From assembly GCF_900156725.1 (NCBI RefSeq), contig NZ_FTOI01000001.1:248001-312000 (forward strand): 64,000 nucleotides of DNA, written 5' to 3'. The notes below the pieces were generated by a model. The model did not search any database, had not been told where the DNA came from, and saw only the letters and a list, made by a program, of their open reading frames with translations. This document shows, one piece after another, positions 42,320-51,364 of this stretch (positions within the stretch are counted from its first letter, which is position 1; every line of letters starts with the position of its first letter). The position numbers and the translations under genes were made by a program. The DNA comes from Kaistella chaponensis (lineage in GTDB: Bacteria > Bacteroidota > Bacteroidia > Flavobacteriales > Weeksellaceae).

Positions 42320-44083
42320 ATGAATACTGCAGAATTTTTAAATACAAATGCTGATAAATTTCCACGGAAAGCCGCAATAGGTTTTAAGAAAAGAGAAAGC
42401 TGGAAAGAAATTCATTGGGGAGATTTCCGAAGAATGGTTTTCAAAACAGCCAATGCTTTACGAAAAGCAGGGATTTCTGAAAATGATAAAGTCGCCATAT
42501 ATTCTGACAATTCTGCTGAATGGATCGTTTTTGATTTGGCTATTTTATCTTTGGGAGCTGTAACAGTGCCTATTTATTCAACCAATAATCAGGAACAAGC
42601 TGCTTATATTTTAAATGAATCTGAATGCAAAATAATTCTCGTAGGAAATCAGGATCAATACGATGCTTCATACAGAATTCTAGAGGAAAGTCTCTTTTTA
42701 ACGGAAATTATCGCTGCTAAAAAGTTGATCAAACTGCAGAAAGATCGCAGTCAACATTACCAAAATTTTATTAAAACCGCTGCCGAAAATTTCGATATTG
42801 TAGCGAAAGATGACGATGATTTGGCGACCATTATTTACACCTCTGGAACGACAGGTGTTCCAAAAGGGGTCATGTTAACACACGGAAATTTCCACAAATC
42901 AGTGGAAGCACATTTTGAATTTTTTAAATTTAAAAATTTCGAGAATGAAACGTCGCTCGCTTTTTTACCTTTAACCCATATTTTCGAACGCAGCTGGACC
43001 TTACTTGCATTACATGGTGGCGCAAAAGTGTATTTCCTGGAGAACACCAAACTCATCGCAAATGCTTTGGTAGAAGTGAAACCAACCATGATGTGCGCCG
43101 TTCCAAGATTTTACCAGAAAATTTATGCAGGGGTGAACGAAATGGCGCAAAACAGCGCAGAAAACAAAAAAAAGATTTTCAATTGGGCAATGAAAACCGG
43201 AAATCAAGTTGCAGATTTAAGGCGTTTAGATCATCCGATACCAATTTCTTTAGCCCTGAAAAATACCATGGCAAATCTTTTGGTTTTTAATAAAATCAAG
43301 AAAAAAATGGGGGGCAGACTTTGGTTCATGCCGTGTGGAGGTGCATCTGTTTCTGCGGAAGTGACCCAGTTTTTTGAAGCTTTGGGAATTCATATTACGG
43401 TTGGTTATGGATTGACGGAAACTACGGCAACCTTAACTTGTTTTCCATTTCACCATTTTATACATGGTTCCGCGGGAATTCCCATAGGAGATACGCAAAT
43501 TAAAATCGGTGAAAACGATGAAATTCTGGCGAAAGGAAGCGGAATTATGAAGGGGTATTATAAAAAACCACAAGAAACCGCTGAAGTTTTTACAACCGAT
43601 GGTTGGTTCAAAACGGGTGATGCAGGAAAATTTGATGCGCAAGGAAATCTTTTTATCACCGATAGAATCAAAGATCTTATGAAGACTTCGAACGGAAAAT
43701 ATGTGACACCACAACCCATCGAAAATATGCTCTCTAACAATAATTTTATCAATCAAGCGATGATTGTTGCTGAAGGAAAACCTTTTGTTACTGCGGTTAT
43801 TATTCCAAATTTTGAAGCGTTGACTGATCAGTTACAGAAGATGAGTATTCCTTTTACCACTTGGGAAGAAATTGTAAATTCAGATCGAGTAAAAGAATTT
43901 TATCGGGAGAAAATCGATGAAATTCAAAAAGGACTTTCTGGATTTGAAAAAGTGAAAAAATTTATTTTGATGCCTGCAGAATTTGAAGTCAACAACGGGG
44001 AAATTACACCAACCTTGAAAGTGAAAAGAAATGTAGTCTTGAATAAATATGCAGATTTAATTGATAAAATGTATTCCCATTAA
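42320..44083 (+). CDS. Long-chain-fatty-acid-CoA ligase (AMP-binding)
   Basis: A 587-residue member of the acyl-adenylate-forming family that activates fatty acids to acyl-CoA via acyl-AMP. P-loop IIYTSGTTGVPKGVMLTHGN, the A5 motif VGYGLTETTATLTCF, and A7/A8 segments WFKTGDAGKFDAQGNLFITD and RIKDLMKTSNGKYVTPQPIE are present. The linker motif and length match the long-chain (FAA1-like) subgroup. It follows the epimerase gene after 1 bp, so the two likely work in one lipid-related pathway, but its nature is not known. Confidence 0.94.
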   Translation: MNTAEFLNTNADKFPRKAAIGFKKRESWKEIHWGDFRRMVFKTANALRKAGISENDKVAIYSDNSAEWIVFDLAILSLGAVTVPIYSTNNQEQAAYILNESECKIILVGNQDQYDASYRILEESLFLTEIIAAKKLIKLQKDRSQHYQNFIKTAAENFDIVAKDDDDLATIIYTSGTTGVPKGVMLTHGNFHKSVEAHFEFFKFKNFENETSLAFLPLTHIFERSWTLLALHGGAKVYFLENTKLIANALVEVKPTMMCAVPRFYQKIYAGVNEMAQNSAENKKKIFNWAMKTGNQVADLRRLDHPIPISLALKNTMANLLVFNKIKKKMGGRLWFMPCGGASVSAEVTQFFEALGIHITVGYGLTETTATLTCFPFHHFIHGSAGIPIGDTQIKIGENDEILAKGSGIMKGYYKKPQETAEVFTTDGWFKTGDAGKFDAQGNLFITDRIKDLMKTSNGKYVTPQPIENMLSNNNFINQAMIVAEGKPFVTAVIIPNFEALTDQLQKMSIPFTTWEEIVNSDRVKEFYREKIDEIQKGLSGFEKVKKFILMPAEFEVNNGEITPTLKVKRNVVLNKYADLIDKMYSH

Positions 44084-44157
44084 ATCAATTTCTAAGGAAG
44101 TTATTGGACTAAATATAAATGTATTTTTAACAGCGGATAATTCGCAAAAAATTGAAT

Positions 44158-45210
44158 ATGGAAGAGTTTTTTGGATCAGATCATTATATCATTGCAAACG
44201 GGAAGGTTTCAGAATCCTGCCCTTCGAATATTGCTTTGATTAAATATTGGGGGAAATACGAGAACCAAATCCCTGCAAATCCGAGCATTAGTTATACGCT
44301 GAGTCAATGCAAAACCAATACTGAAATTGAGTTTTTAGCGGAAAAAACATTCTCGGTTCAAACTTTTTTAGCCGGAAAAGAAGAGAAAAAATTCGCCGAA
44401 AAGATTGAAAAATATTTCAAAAACATCGAACAATATTTACCGTGGATTCTAAAAGGAAAATACATCATAAAAACGGAAAACACTTTTCCTCACAGTTCCG
44501 GTATTGCAAGTTCAGCCTCCGGATTTGGTGCAATTGCCAAATGTTTGATGGATTTGGATGATCAATTTACCGGAAAATCAGACGAGGAGTATAAACGCAA
44601 AAAAGCAAGTTTTCTCGCCAGATTAGGGAGTGGAAGCGCGTGTAGAAGTTTATACGATGGCTTGGTTGTTTGGGGCGAAACGAAAGAAGTTGCGAACAGT
44701 TCTGATCTTTTTGCGGTTCCTTTTCCAAACAACGAAATTCATTCAATTTTCAAAAATTTTAATGATTGGGTTTTGTTGATTCACGAAGGTGAAAAATCGG
44801 TGAGTTCTACGGTTGGTCACGGTTTGATGAATACGAATCCTTATGCTGAAAGAAGATTTCAGGAAGCTCATGAAAATTTTGCTTTGCTAAAAAATATTCT
44901 GAAATCCGGCGATATGAAAAGCTTCATTCAACTTGTGGAACACGAAGCTTTGACGCTTCACGCGATGATGATGATGAGCGAACCCGCTTTTATTTTAATG
45001 AAAACCGGAACTTTAGCCGTGATCAATAAAATCTGGGAATTCAGGAAAGAAACAAATTTACCGTTATTCTTCACTCTTGATGCAGGTGCAAATGTTCATT
45101 TGCTTTTCCCAAGCAATAAAGAAGAAGATCAAATTCAATCATTCATCATCAAAGAATTGGTGCAACACACTCAAAATAATGGGGTTGTAAAAGATGTGAT
45201 GAGGTTTTAA
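44158..45210 (+). CDS. mvaD: Diphosphomevalonate decarboxylase
   Basis: A 350-residue GHMP-family enzyme that converts mevalonate diphosphate to isopentenyl diphosphate. Motifs in order are PSNIALIKYWGKYENQIPAN, the ATP loop HSSGIASSASGFGAIAKCLM, RLGSGSACRSLYDGLVVWG, and FFTLDAGANVHLL near the end with the catalytic aspartate. Its presence means the mevalonate route to isoprenoids is at least partly encoded here. ATG at 44158 is chosen over a TTG six bases upstream. Confidence 0.95.
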   Translation: MEEFFGSDHYIIANGKVSESCPSNIALIKYWGKYENQIPANPSISYTLSQCKTNTEIEFLAEKTFSVQTFLAGKEEKKFAEKIEKYFKNIEQYLPWILKGKYIIKTENTFPHSSGIASSASGFGAIAKCLMDLDDQFTGKSDEEYKRKKASFLARLGSGSACRSLYDGLVVWGETKEVANSSDLFAVPFPNNEIHSIFKNFNDWVLLIHEGEKSVSSTVGHGLMNTNPYAERRFQEAHENFALLKNILKSGDMKSFIQLVEHEALTLHAMMMMSEPAFILMKTGTLAVINKIWEFRKETNLPLFFTLDAGANVHLLFPSNKEEDQIQSFIIKELVQHTQNNGVVKDVMRF

Positions 45211-45211
45211 A

Positions 45212-45715
45212 GTGAAAGTTGAAAACAAATATTTTAAGAAAAATCAGATAAAAATTCGAAGATTTTGTCGTTTTGGAACTGTTCAAATTCCAGATGAGAA
45301 AAAATATTTTGAATCAATTAGAAAAGCAATAATCCTTTTTTTAATTTCGATTATTTTACTTACGGTATTTTTTACTTTTTCTAATCACAAAGATTTTGTA
45401 GTTAAAATAGGAATTTTTGCTTTATTTTTTAATTTTTATCAATTTTATAAAGTCTTTAGAATTCCTCTTTTGAAATTAAATAAAATGGGTATCGAACTTC
45501 GTCCAATAAATATTCCTTGGAAAAACATTAAAAAAATTAGAACAAATTGGAATAGCCATTGTTTCCATTTAGAAATACACTTAATGAATGGTAAAATTGT
45601 AAAAGAAAAATTAACGGAATTTTCAATTTATGATTATGTGACAATCTCTCCTATCATTAAAGCATTTCAAAAGAAATACAGAAATCAATTTATTTTCAAA
45701 AAAATAGAGAAGTAA
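45212..45715 (+). CDS. Hypothetical membrane protein, 167 aa
   Basis: Not recognised. Two hydrophobic helices (about 45-66 and 70-90, AIILFLISIILLTVFFTFS and VKIGIFALFFNFYQFYKVF) separate a short basic N-terminus from a C-terminal domain of about 70 residues with a PH-like beta pattern (IELRPINIPWKNIKKIRTNW, FHLEIHLMNGKIVKEKL). The start is a GTG one base after the mvaD stop. It resembles small membrane proteins with a bPH-like tail, but that is only an impression. Confidence 0.65.
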   Translation: MKVENKYFKKNQIKIRRFCRFGTVQIPDEKKYFESIRKAIILFLISIILLTVFFTFSNHKDFVVKIGIFALFFNFYQFYKVFRIPLLKLNKMGIELRPINIPWKNIKKIRTNWNSHCFHLEIHLMNGKIVKEKLTEFSIYDYVTISPIIKAFQKKYRNQFIFKKIEK

Positions 45716-45720
45716 GAGAC

Positions 45721-45915
45721 TTATTTCTTTACAGAAAGTTTACTCATCGTATTCAAAACCAAAAGAACAATAATTCCTAACACTGCAGCAGAACCTGAAA
45801 AGATAAATTTTGCGTTTTCTTCATGCCAAAATCCTAAATTCCAGTCGATTACATAAAGATTAAAACCGATGAAAATGATAAAAAGAGCTAAGAATATTTT
45901 ATAAAACAGTTGCAT
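45721..45915 (-). CDS. Small membrane protein, 64 aa
   Basis: Not recognised. Two hydrophobic helices (YKIFLALFIIFIGFNLYVI and FSGSAAVLGIIVLLVLNTM) with a short loop DWNLGFWHEENAK. It lies 11 bp after marC and is on the same strand, so it may be co-transcribed. Its end is 5 bp from the convergent gene at 45212-45715. Confidence 0.65.
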   Translation of the reverse strand: MQLFYKIFLALFIIFIGFNLYVIDWNLGFWHEENAKFIFSGSAAVLGIIVLLVLNTMSKLSVKK

Positions 45916-45926
45916 TTATTTAAATT

Positions 45927-46523
45927 TTAAAATTTAACGTAGGTTGAAAAAAGTTGCGCAAAATTTGCCGTAAATAATTTGATGGAAATCGCGAGAAGTA
46001 CAATTCCGAAAACTTTCTGTAAAACCTGAAGCGTTCCATCGCCTAATTTATTTTCGAGCCAGTTGGAGGATCGAAGCACCAAATATACGAAAATTGTATT
46101 GAGAATAATGCCGCAAATAATATTGATATCATGATATTCCGCACGCAAAGAAAGCGTCGTGGTCAATGTTCCAGCTCCTGCAATTAGGGGAAAAGCGATC
46201 GGTACAATCGATGCAGATTTCGCCTCCGTGTTTTTATGGATTTCAATTCCTAAAATCATTTCCAACGCGATAATGAAAATTACAAAAGCACCTGCAATCG
46301 CAAATGAGTTTACATCAACACCAATTAATTTTAGAATTTTGTTTCCAATAAAAAGAAAGGCAATCATCAAAACTCCCGCAACGATGGAGGCACGTTCGGC
46401 TTCGATTTTACCAAATTTTTTCTTTAAACCCACAATAATGGGAATGGATCCTACAATGTCGATTACAGCGAACAGAACCATTGTTGCAGTAAGAGTTTCT
46501 TTTAAAGAAAAAGCTTCAAACAT
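45927..46523 (-). CDS. MarC-family membrane protein
   Basis: A 198-residue protein with six predicted helices of the MarC/UPF0056 family. Typical segments are TATMVLFAVIDIVGSIPIIV and FPLIAGAGTLTTTLSLRAEY. Members were once linked to multiple antibiotic resistance, but no transport function is proven. It lies 43 bp downstream of batD, with no visible terminator in between. Confidence 0.9.
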   Translation of the reverse strand: MFEAFSLKETLTATMVLFAVIDIVGSIPIIVGLKKKFGKIEAERASIVAGVLMIAFLFIGNKILKLIGVDVNSFAIAGAFVIFIIALEMILGIEIHKNTEAKSASIVPIAFPLIAGAGTLTTTLSLRAEYHDINIICGIILNTIFVYLVLRSSNWLENKLGDGTLQVLQKVFGIVLLAISIKLFTANFAQLFSTYVKF

Positions 46524-46566
46524 AAAATAAAATTATTAATTTCGCAAAATTATAAAAATTATTTGG

Positions 46567-48309
46567 TTATTTTATAATTTCGTTATAAAAAGAAATGATG
46601 GCTTCTAAAATCAAATCAATGTGTTCTGCGGTATGAAATGGCGCATATTTTTCTATTTGAATTTTCTCTGAAAGAATTCTATATTGTTCAGCGACGTGTG
46701 CTCCTTTGTTTTGTTCCAGATAGTTCCGGAATTCAGATTCATTAGTGACCGAGAAGAAATTCTTTGTTTCGTTATTTAATTCCTGGTATGCGGTGAAGAA
46801 AGTTTCGAAATCTTTATTTTCTTTTAATATTTTTAGATATTCGATATTTTCATCAAACTGATGACCGATTTTTTTCCTAATGATTTCTTCGGTTTCAGCG
46901 ATGGAAATTGAACTTCGCAGTTGTTGAGGCTTTACTTTCTTTTTTTCTTGTCGCTTTTTCAATACCACAAAAAGCGAGAGAACGGCCACCATTAAACCAA
47001 GATTTCCAGCCACAATTTTCCAATTGATCTTGTCTTTATTTTTGATTTTTAAATTGTGTGTTTGCAAAACCGGCGTGTTTACCGTTTCTAAAACAATGTT
47101 GGTGTAATCATTTACTTTTTCGATGGTGCTTTTTGCATCTGCAATTTCTCCTGGAGTTTTCACATTTAAAAGAAGCGACTTCGGTCCAAGATCGGTATAC
47201 TGTACCTCTTTAGGATTAAAGAAACTGAAATTTTCAAAATTAATAGAGATCGAACCTGCTTTTTTGGGAATCACCACATATTCTGCAATCACATCACCGC
47301 TGAGTCCGTCCTTTTGCGGAACGGTTTTCGTCGTAATTTGCGGTGTATAAAATACGTAATCAGGAGAATCAATAATTTTGGGCAGATCAAGACTTCCGAA
47401 ATTTCCCGCACCGGAAAGTCGAACACTGATGTTAAGAGGTTTATCTACTTCAGGGATTTCGTCGGTGTTTGTTTGAGAAACTGCTACCTCAAAATTTCCC
47501 ACTGCATTTTTAAAATTTGAAGGCATTCCATCGGGAAGTTTTTTTACATTTAATCGAACCCGGTTAGAAGAGACTTTCGTCGGTTTAGTAGCATTTCCTA
47601 CGACTGCCGAGAAAGCATTTATTGCAATAGGACCACTTTCATTGGGGAAAATCATAAAGGTTCCGATCACTTGCGAAGCCATGCCGGAACTTGTTTCAAT
47701 TTCAGATTTGGTATAATTGATCGGTTTAATGCTCGCATTTTTTTGCGGAGAAAACTGCAGGTTGCTCACTTTTCTAAAATTGTCGTAATCCTTGCTGTAC
47801 GCTCGAAGAACGGCAACTGCAGGTTCATTTTTATAGACCACGTTCTTTTTAAGCTCCAAATTCAAATAAACCTCGTTACTGTGATTGGTATGTTCAGCGA
47901 CTGCTGATTTTTTTTCGTTGTCTTTTACGTTGATTTCAAAAGGTTCGGTTTTGTAAATTTTACCATTTACGGTAACTAATACAGATCCAAATCTGATTTT
48001 TCCAGCCTCTTTTGGTGTGAGAACCCATTGGTAAACCATTTGATTGAGAACGTCGCCTTTTTTCGCATCTAAAACAACCGTGTTTTGTTCGGAAGCAGAC
48101 CCAATAATATCAAATTTCGAAAGATCGGGCATTCTGAGTGGCGTTTCCTGTTCCATATTTTCCCCGCTGATTTCCAAGATGACCGTCAAGTTAAAACGTT
48201 GATTTACCCGCGGGTTTTTTACATCTGAAACAGCCAAAGTAACCTGACCATAAGTGAAAATGGCAGAGAATAAAAATAGGATATATGGAATTTTATGTTT
48301 CATTACCAA
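46567..48309 (-). CDS. batD: BatD-like protein (oxygen-tolerance family)
   Basis: A 580-residue exported and membrane-anchored protein. A signal peptide (to about residue 23, IFTYGQ) precedes several Ig-like beta domains (e.g. ISGENMEQETPLRMPDLSKF, VYQWVLTPKEAGKIRFGSV, NISVRLSGAGNFGSLDLPKI). One transmembrane helix lies at about 435-455 (VAGNLGLMVAVLSLFVVL), and a cytoplasmic tail with helices ends in YAPFHTAEHIDLILEAIISF. This is the architecture of BatD of the Bacteroides aerotolerance operon. Its start overlaps the end of batC by 7 bp. Confidence 0.9.
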   Translation of the reverse strand: MVMKHKIPYILFLFSAIFTYGQVTLAVSDVKNPRVNQRFNLTVILEISGENMEQETPLRMPDLSKFDIIGSASEQNTVVLDAKKGDVLNQMVYQWVLTPKEAGKIRFGSVLVTVNGKIYKTEPFEINVKDNEKKSAVAEHTNHSNEVYLNLELKKNVVYKNEPAVAVLRAYSKDYDNFRKVSNLQFSPQKNASIKPINYTKSEIETSSGMASQVIGTFMIFPNESGPIAINAFSAVVGNATKPTKVSSNRVRLNVKKLPDGMPSNFKNAVGNFEVAVSQTNTDEIPEVDKPLNISVRLSGAGNFGSLDLPKIIDSPDYVFYTPQITTKTVPQKDGLSGDVIAEYVVIPKKAGSISINFENFSFFNPKEVQYTDLGPKSLLLNVKTPGEIADAKSTIEKVNDYTNIVLETVNTPVLQTHNLKIKNKDKINWKIVAGNLGLMVAVLSLFVVLKKRQEKKKVKPQQLRSSISIAETEEIIRKKIGHQFDENIEYLKILKENKDFETFFTAYQELNNETKNFFSVTNESEFRNYLEQNKGAHVAEQYRILSEKIQIEKYAPFHTAEHIDLILEAIISFYNEIIK

Positions 48310-49043
48310 TCCTTCTCGTTGCTTTGCGGCGTAGAGTAGGAGTTTTTATTGAGAATTCGTTTCGCGGTTTCTCGTTCTTTATTTTCCACCTGGTTAAGAA
48401 TGGAGTTTTCTAAATCTTTTGGCATTTTGCCCTCTTTGTCACCTTTGGTTTTATTAGGATCATCACCGTCACTTTCCCCTTTGTTTTTTATCCCATTTCC
48501 GGCTTGGTTTTGTGGGGTGTTTCCTTTATCTTCGCCTTTGTTCTGATCTTTTGACTGGTCTTTTCCTCCGCCGTCAGATTTTCCTTGCTGTTTCTTTTGG
48601 TTTTCTTTTTCCTTTTCTTTCAGCATGGCAATCTCGTAATTTTTCCGAATAGCTTCGTTGTATGGATCCTGCTTCAAAGCGCGTTTGTAATATTCTGCTG
48701 CTTTTTTGGAATCATTTTTTTCAATGTGGCTATTTCCGAGGTTATACAGTGCTGCAGCTTTATCGGATAAGGAATTTGCATGTAATTCTGCTTTTTCGTA
48801 CTCCGCTTTTGCTTCATCGTACATTTTCCTTTTGTACAGGGAATTTCCTAAATTATAATGAGCTGTAAAATCATTTTCCTTTATTTTCACCGCTTCCATA
48901 TATTTAGAGGAAGAGGATTCGTAGTTTTTTTTATTAAATTCCTGATTACCTTTATACACAAGCGTATTATAATTTCCCTGTGCTGAAAAAAAACTGATAC
49001 AAAAGATTGCCGATAAAAATGAAAAAAGTTGTCGTATGTTCAT
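48303..49043 (-). CDS. batC: BatC-like TPR protein
   Basis: A 246-residue exported protein. A signal peptide (to about residue 22) is followed by three or so tetratricopeptide repeats (FTAHYNLGNSLYKRKMYDEA, KAAALYNLGNSHIEKNDSKK, AAEYYKRALKQDPYNEA). A long charged, Lys/Gly/Asp/Asn-rich tail follows (KKQQGKSDGGGKDQSKDQNK), which is probably disordered. The TPR part likely binds partners in the Bat complex. It lies between batB and batD. Confidence 0.9.
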   Translation of the reverse strand: MNIRQLFSFLSAIFCISFFSAQGNYNTLVYKGNQEFNKKNYESSSSKYMEAVKIKENDFTAHYNLGNSLYKRKMYDEAKAEYEKAELHANSLSDKAAALYNLGNSHIEKNDSKKAAEYYKRALKQDPYNEAIRKNYEIAMLKEKEKENQKKQQGKSDGGGKDQSKDQNKGEDKGNTPQNQAGNGIKNKGESDGDDPNKTKGDKEGKMPKDLENSILNQVENKERETAKRILNKNSYSTPQSNEKDW

Positions 49044-49131
49044 TACTGCAAAATTATCCCTTTAATTGTTAAGATTCTTCCTCCAAATTGTTAAATTTCG
49101 GTTAAAGTCTTTAGAATTCGTTGATTATGAA

Positions 49132-50139
49132 CTAAATATTGAATTCTTTTTTGGGATTGAAGAGAAAAATTAATAAAAATAAGAGAATTGAAACCGCTAA
49201 AAAATATTGATAATAATGTACTGCATTCTGAGATTTCACTACACTTTCTGAAGAGGTAGAAGTTTTCTGAAGGGCATCAACAATCTGTGTCGTTGCATTT
49301 TCTAAATTATTTCCGTCCACGTAGCTTCCTCCTGTTTCAGATGCAATGTTTTGAAGTGCTTGATCTTGGCGTTTTGAAATAACAGTTTGACCATTCAGAT
49401 CTGTTTTGTAACCCATTAACTGTCCGAAAACGTATTCGGGAATGGGTGCGCCTTCTTCTGAGCCAATTCCGACTGTTATTGCAGTAATTCCTTCTTTTTT
49501 CGAAAGTTTAATGGCTGATTTTTCGTTGCCTTCATTGTCTTCTCCATCGCTCAGAATCACTACTTTTCGGGATCCTTTTGGGAGATCTTTAAATTTTTCT
49601 GCAACCGTTTCCATTCCGATCAGAAAATCGGTTCCTTGTTTTTTTACAATATTCGTTTCTATCCCGCCAATATAAGTTTCAACTGCGGAGAAATCTGTGG
49701 TTAAAGGCATGATAGAAGTCGCTTCTCCGGCGAAAACTACAATCCCAACTTTGTCGTTCTGCATTTTACTCATCGTGTTGATGATGATATTTTTTGCTTG
49801 ATCGAGGCGGTTGGGTTCCACATCCTGCGCATTCATAGAACTGGAAACATCGAGCAGGAAAATGACATTATTTATTTTTTGTTTGGTTTTTACTTCTTCA
49901 GTTCCGCTGAGAACATCAACAATAGAAAGGATGAGAAATAAGGTTGCGAGCAAATAGAGCAGTGGCAAAATTTTGGAAAATCTGGTTTTTTTCTCAAAAA
50001 GTTCAGGCTGAAAACGCGCTTCGGCAAACTGGTCTTTTTTGTGGCTTTTCCATTTGAAATAGGCAGTCATAATGATCCCAAGCAACGGCAAAAGCAGCAG
50101 CAAAAGTAAATACCAGTAATTTCCTAAACTCAAATTCAT
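49132..50139 (-). CDS. batB: BatB-like von Willebrand factor A protein
   Basis: A 335-residue membrane protein. N-terminal helices (YWYLLLLLLLPLLGIIMTAY and LPLLYLLATLFLILSIVDVL) precede a VWA domain with the MIDAS motif FLLDVSSSMNAQD, then PLTTDFSAVETYIGGIETN and ILSDGEDNEGNEKSA. A C-terminal helix follows (YYQYFLAVSILLFLLIFLF). VWA domains of this type bind metal and mediate protein contacts. An interspersed repeat separates it from batA. Confidence 0.92.
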   Translation of the reverse strand: MNLSLGNYWYLLLLLLLPLLGIIMTAYFKWKSHKKDQFAEARFQPELFEKKTRFSKILPLLYLLATLFLILSIVDVLSGTEEVKTKQKINNVIFLLDVSSSMNAQDVEPNRLDQAKNIIINTMSKMQNDKVGIVVFAGEATSIMPLTTDFSAVETYIGGIETNIVKKQGTDFLIGMETVAEKFKDLPKGSRKVVILSDGEDNEGNEKSAIKLSKKEGITAITVGIGSEEGAPIPEYVFGQLMGYKTDLNGQTVISKRQDQALQNIASETGGSYVDGNNLENATTQIVDALQKTSTSSESVVKSQNAVHYYQYFLAVSILLFLLIFLFNPKKEFNI

Positions 50140-50226
50140 TTTTTAATTCTTTATTTCAGTCAAAGCTGCTCCATTTTTTATTCTCAGTTTTTTGAAATCC
50201 GTCGGAAGACAAAATGCCCCGACTTT

Positions 50227-50310
50227 TAGCCCCGATTGAAGGGAAAATCCTTTTTCTTTTTTTCGAGAAAAAAGAAAAAGATTGGAATGAAAAGCGGGAC
50301 TGCTCTCCGG
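50227..50310 (+). repeat. Interspersed intergenic repeat, copy 2 (between batA and batB)
   Basis: The element starts TTAGCCCCGATTGAAGGG and ends with AATGAAAAGCGGGACTGCTC-like sequence, the same kind of ends as the copy at 7541-7632 (opposite strand). Its centre differs: a long hairpin of CTTTTTCTTTTTTTC with GAGAAAAAAGAAAAAG. It fills most of the 211-bp gap between batA and batB, and could weaken transcription from batA into batB. Confidence 0.6.
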
Positions 50311-50350
50311 AAAAACGAAAATATTGTTGCTCCTAATGATTGTCATTTTT

Positions 50351-51361
50351 TTAGCTCAAAAATTTATAAAAAACCCAGCGAAAGAGCGCATCGAAAAGCA
50401 AAACACCTAATGCAATCCAAAGGAAAATCCGGAAATATTCTTCGTAATTGTAGAGTTTTGTAGTCTTGAGTTCGGATTTTTCGAGTTGATTTATTTCGTC
50501 GTAAACCTTTTCTAAACTTTCATTGGAAGTGGCTCTAAAATATTTTCCACCCGTAGTTTGGGCAATTTCTCGCAAGATGGGTTCGTCGATTTTCACTTCG
50601 GCTTCCGAGAAGACCAAATCTCCGAAAATATCTGTGGAAGTGGGCATCAACGCATAACCATTGGTCCCAATTCCTATGGAATATACCTTGATTCCGTTGG
50701 TTTTCGCGAGTTGTGCGCCGACTTGTGTGGGCATCGCATTTTCGATGGTATTGACGCCATCGGTCATCAAAATAATGATTTTCGACTTGGCTTTGCTGTT
50801 TTTTAAATGACTTACAGCGACCGAAAGTCCTTCGCCAATTGCTGTTCCGGGTTGTAATTCTAGCGGATTCAGTTGTTCTAATTCGTCGATTACCACGGCG
50901 TGATCGGAAGTTACGGGAACTTTGGTAAACGCCTCGCCGGAATACGTGACCAAACCGATGCGATCACCTGGTCTTTTGTCAACAAATCTTTTGGCGATAT
51001 TTTTCAGCGCAGTCAATCGGTCGGGTTCTAGATCTTTTGCCAACATACTCAGTGAAACATCGACGGAGAGCATGATGTCGATTCCTTTGCTGTCGTCTTG
51101 ATTTTGAGAAATGGTGAATGATCGTGGTCTCGCCATTGCAATAATCAAACAGGTGAGAAGGAGGTATTTGGAGATTTTCAGCAGAAATAGGACCAATAAA
51201 ATTCCTTTGTTTTCCTGCATATTTTTCGTGGTAGGTACTTTTATTCCGGTTCGTTGTTTCTTGCGAACATCCAAAATAAAAAGCGGAATGAATGCCAAAA
51301 AGAGCAGCAAAAACCACGGACTGTAAAATTGAAAATTTGAAAAATTAAATGGCATGCGCAT
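50351..51361 (-). CDS. batA: BatA-like von Willebrand factor A protein
   Basis: A 336-residue membrane protein. The N-terminal helix (FQFYSPWFLLLFLAFIPLFI) and a second helix (FLLKISKYLLLTCLIIAMA) come before the VWA domain with MIDAS residues in IMLSVDVSLSMLAKDLEPDR, the threonine region PVTSDHAVVIDELEQLNPLE, and IILMTDGVNTIENAMPTQVG. A C-terminal helix (YFRIFLWIALGVLLFDALF) closes it. It is paralogous to batB. A start two codons downstream (51355) is equally possible. Confidence 0.92.
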   Translation of the reverse strand: MRMPFNFSNFQFYSPWFLLLFLAFIPLFILDVRKKQRTGIKVPTTKNMQENKGILLVLFLLKISKYLLLTCLIIAMARPRSFTISQNQDDSKGIDIMLSVDVSLSMLAKDLEPDRLTALKNIAKRFVDKRPGDRIGLVTYSGEAFTKVPVTSDHAVVIDELEQLNPLELQPGTAIGEGLSVAVSHLKNSKAKSKIIILMTDGVNTIENAMPTQVGAQLAKTNGIKVYSIGIGTNGYALMPTSTDIFGDLVFSEAEVKIDEPILREIAQTTGGKYFRATSNESLEKVYDEINQLEKSELKTTKLYNYEEYFRIFLWIALGVLLFDALFRWVFYKFLS

Positions 51362-51364
51362 TGG

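Noticed and set aside
50143..50346. 67-codon minus-strand frame between batA and batB
   Set aside because: It runs through the interspersed repeat and its hairpin; the translation is low-complexity and has no recognisable features.
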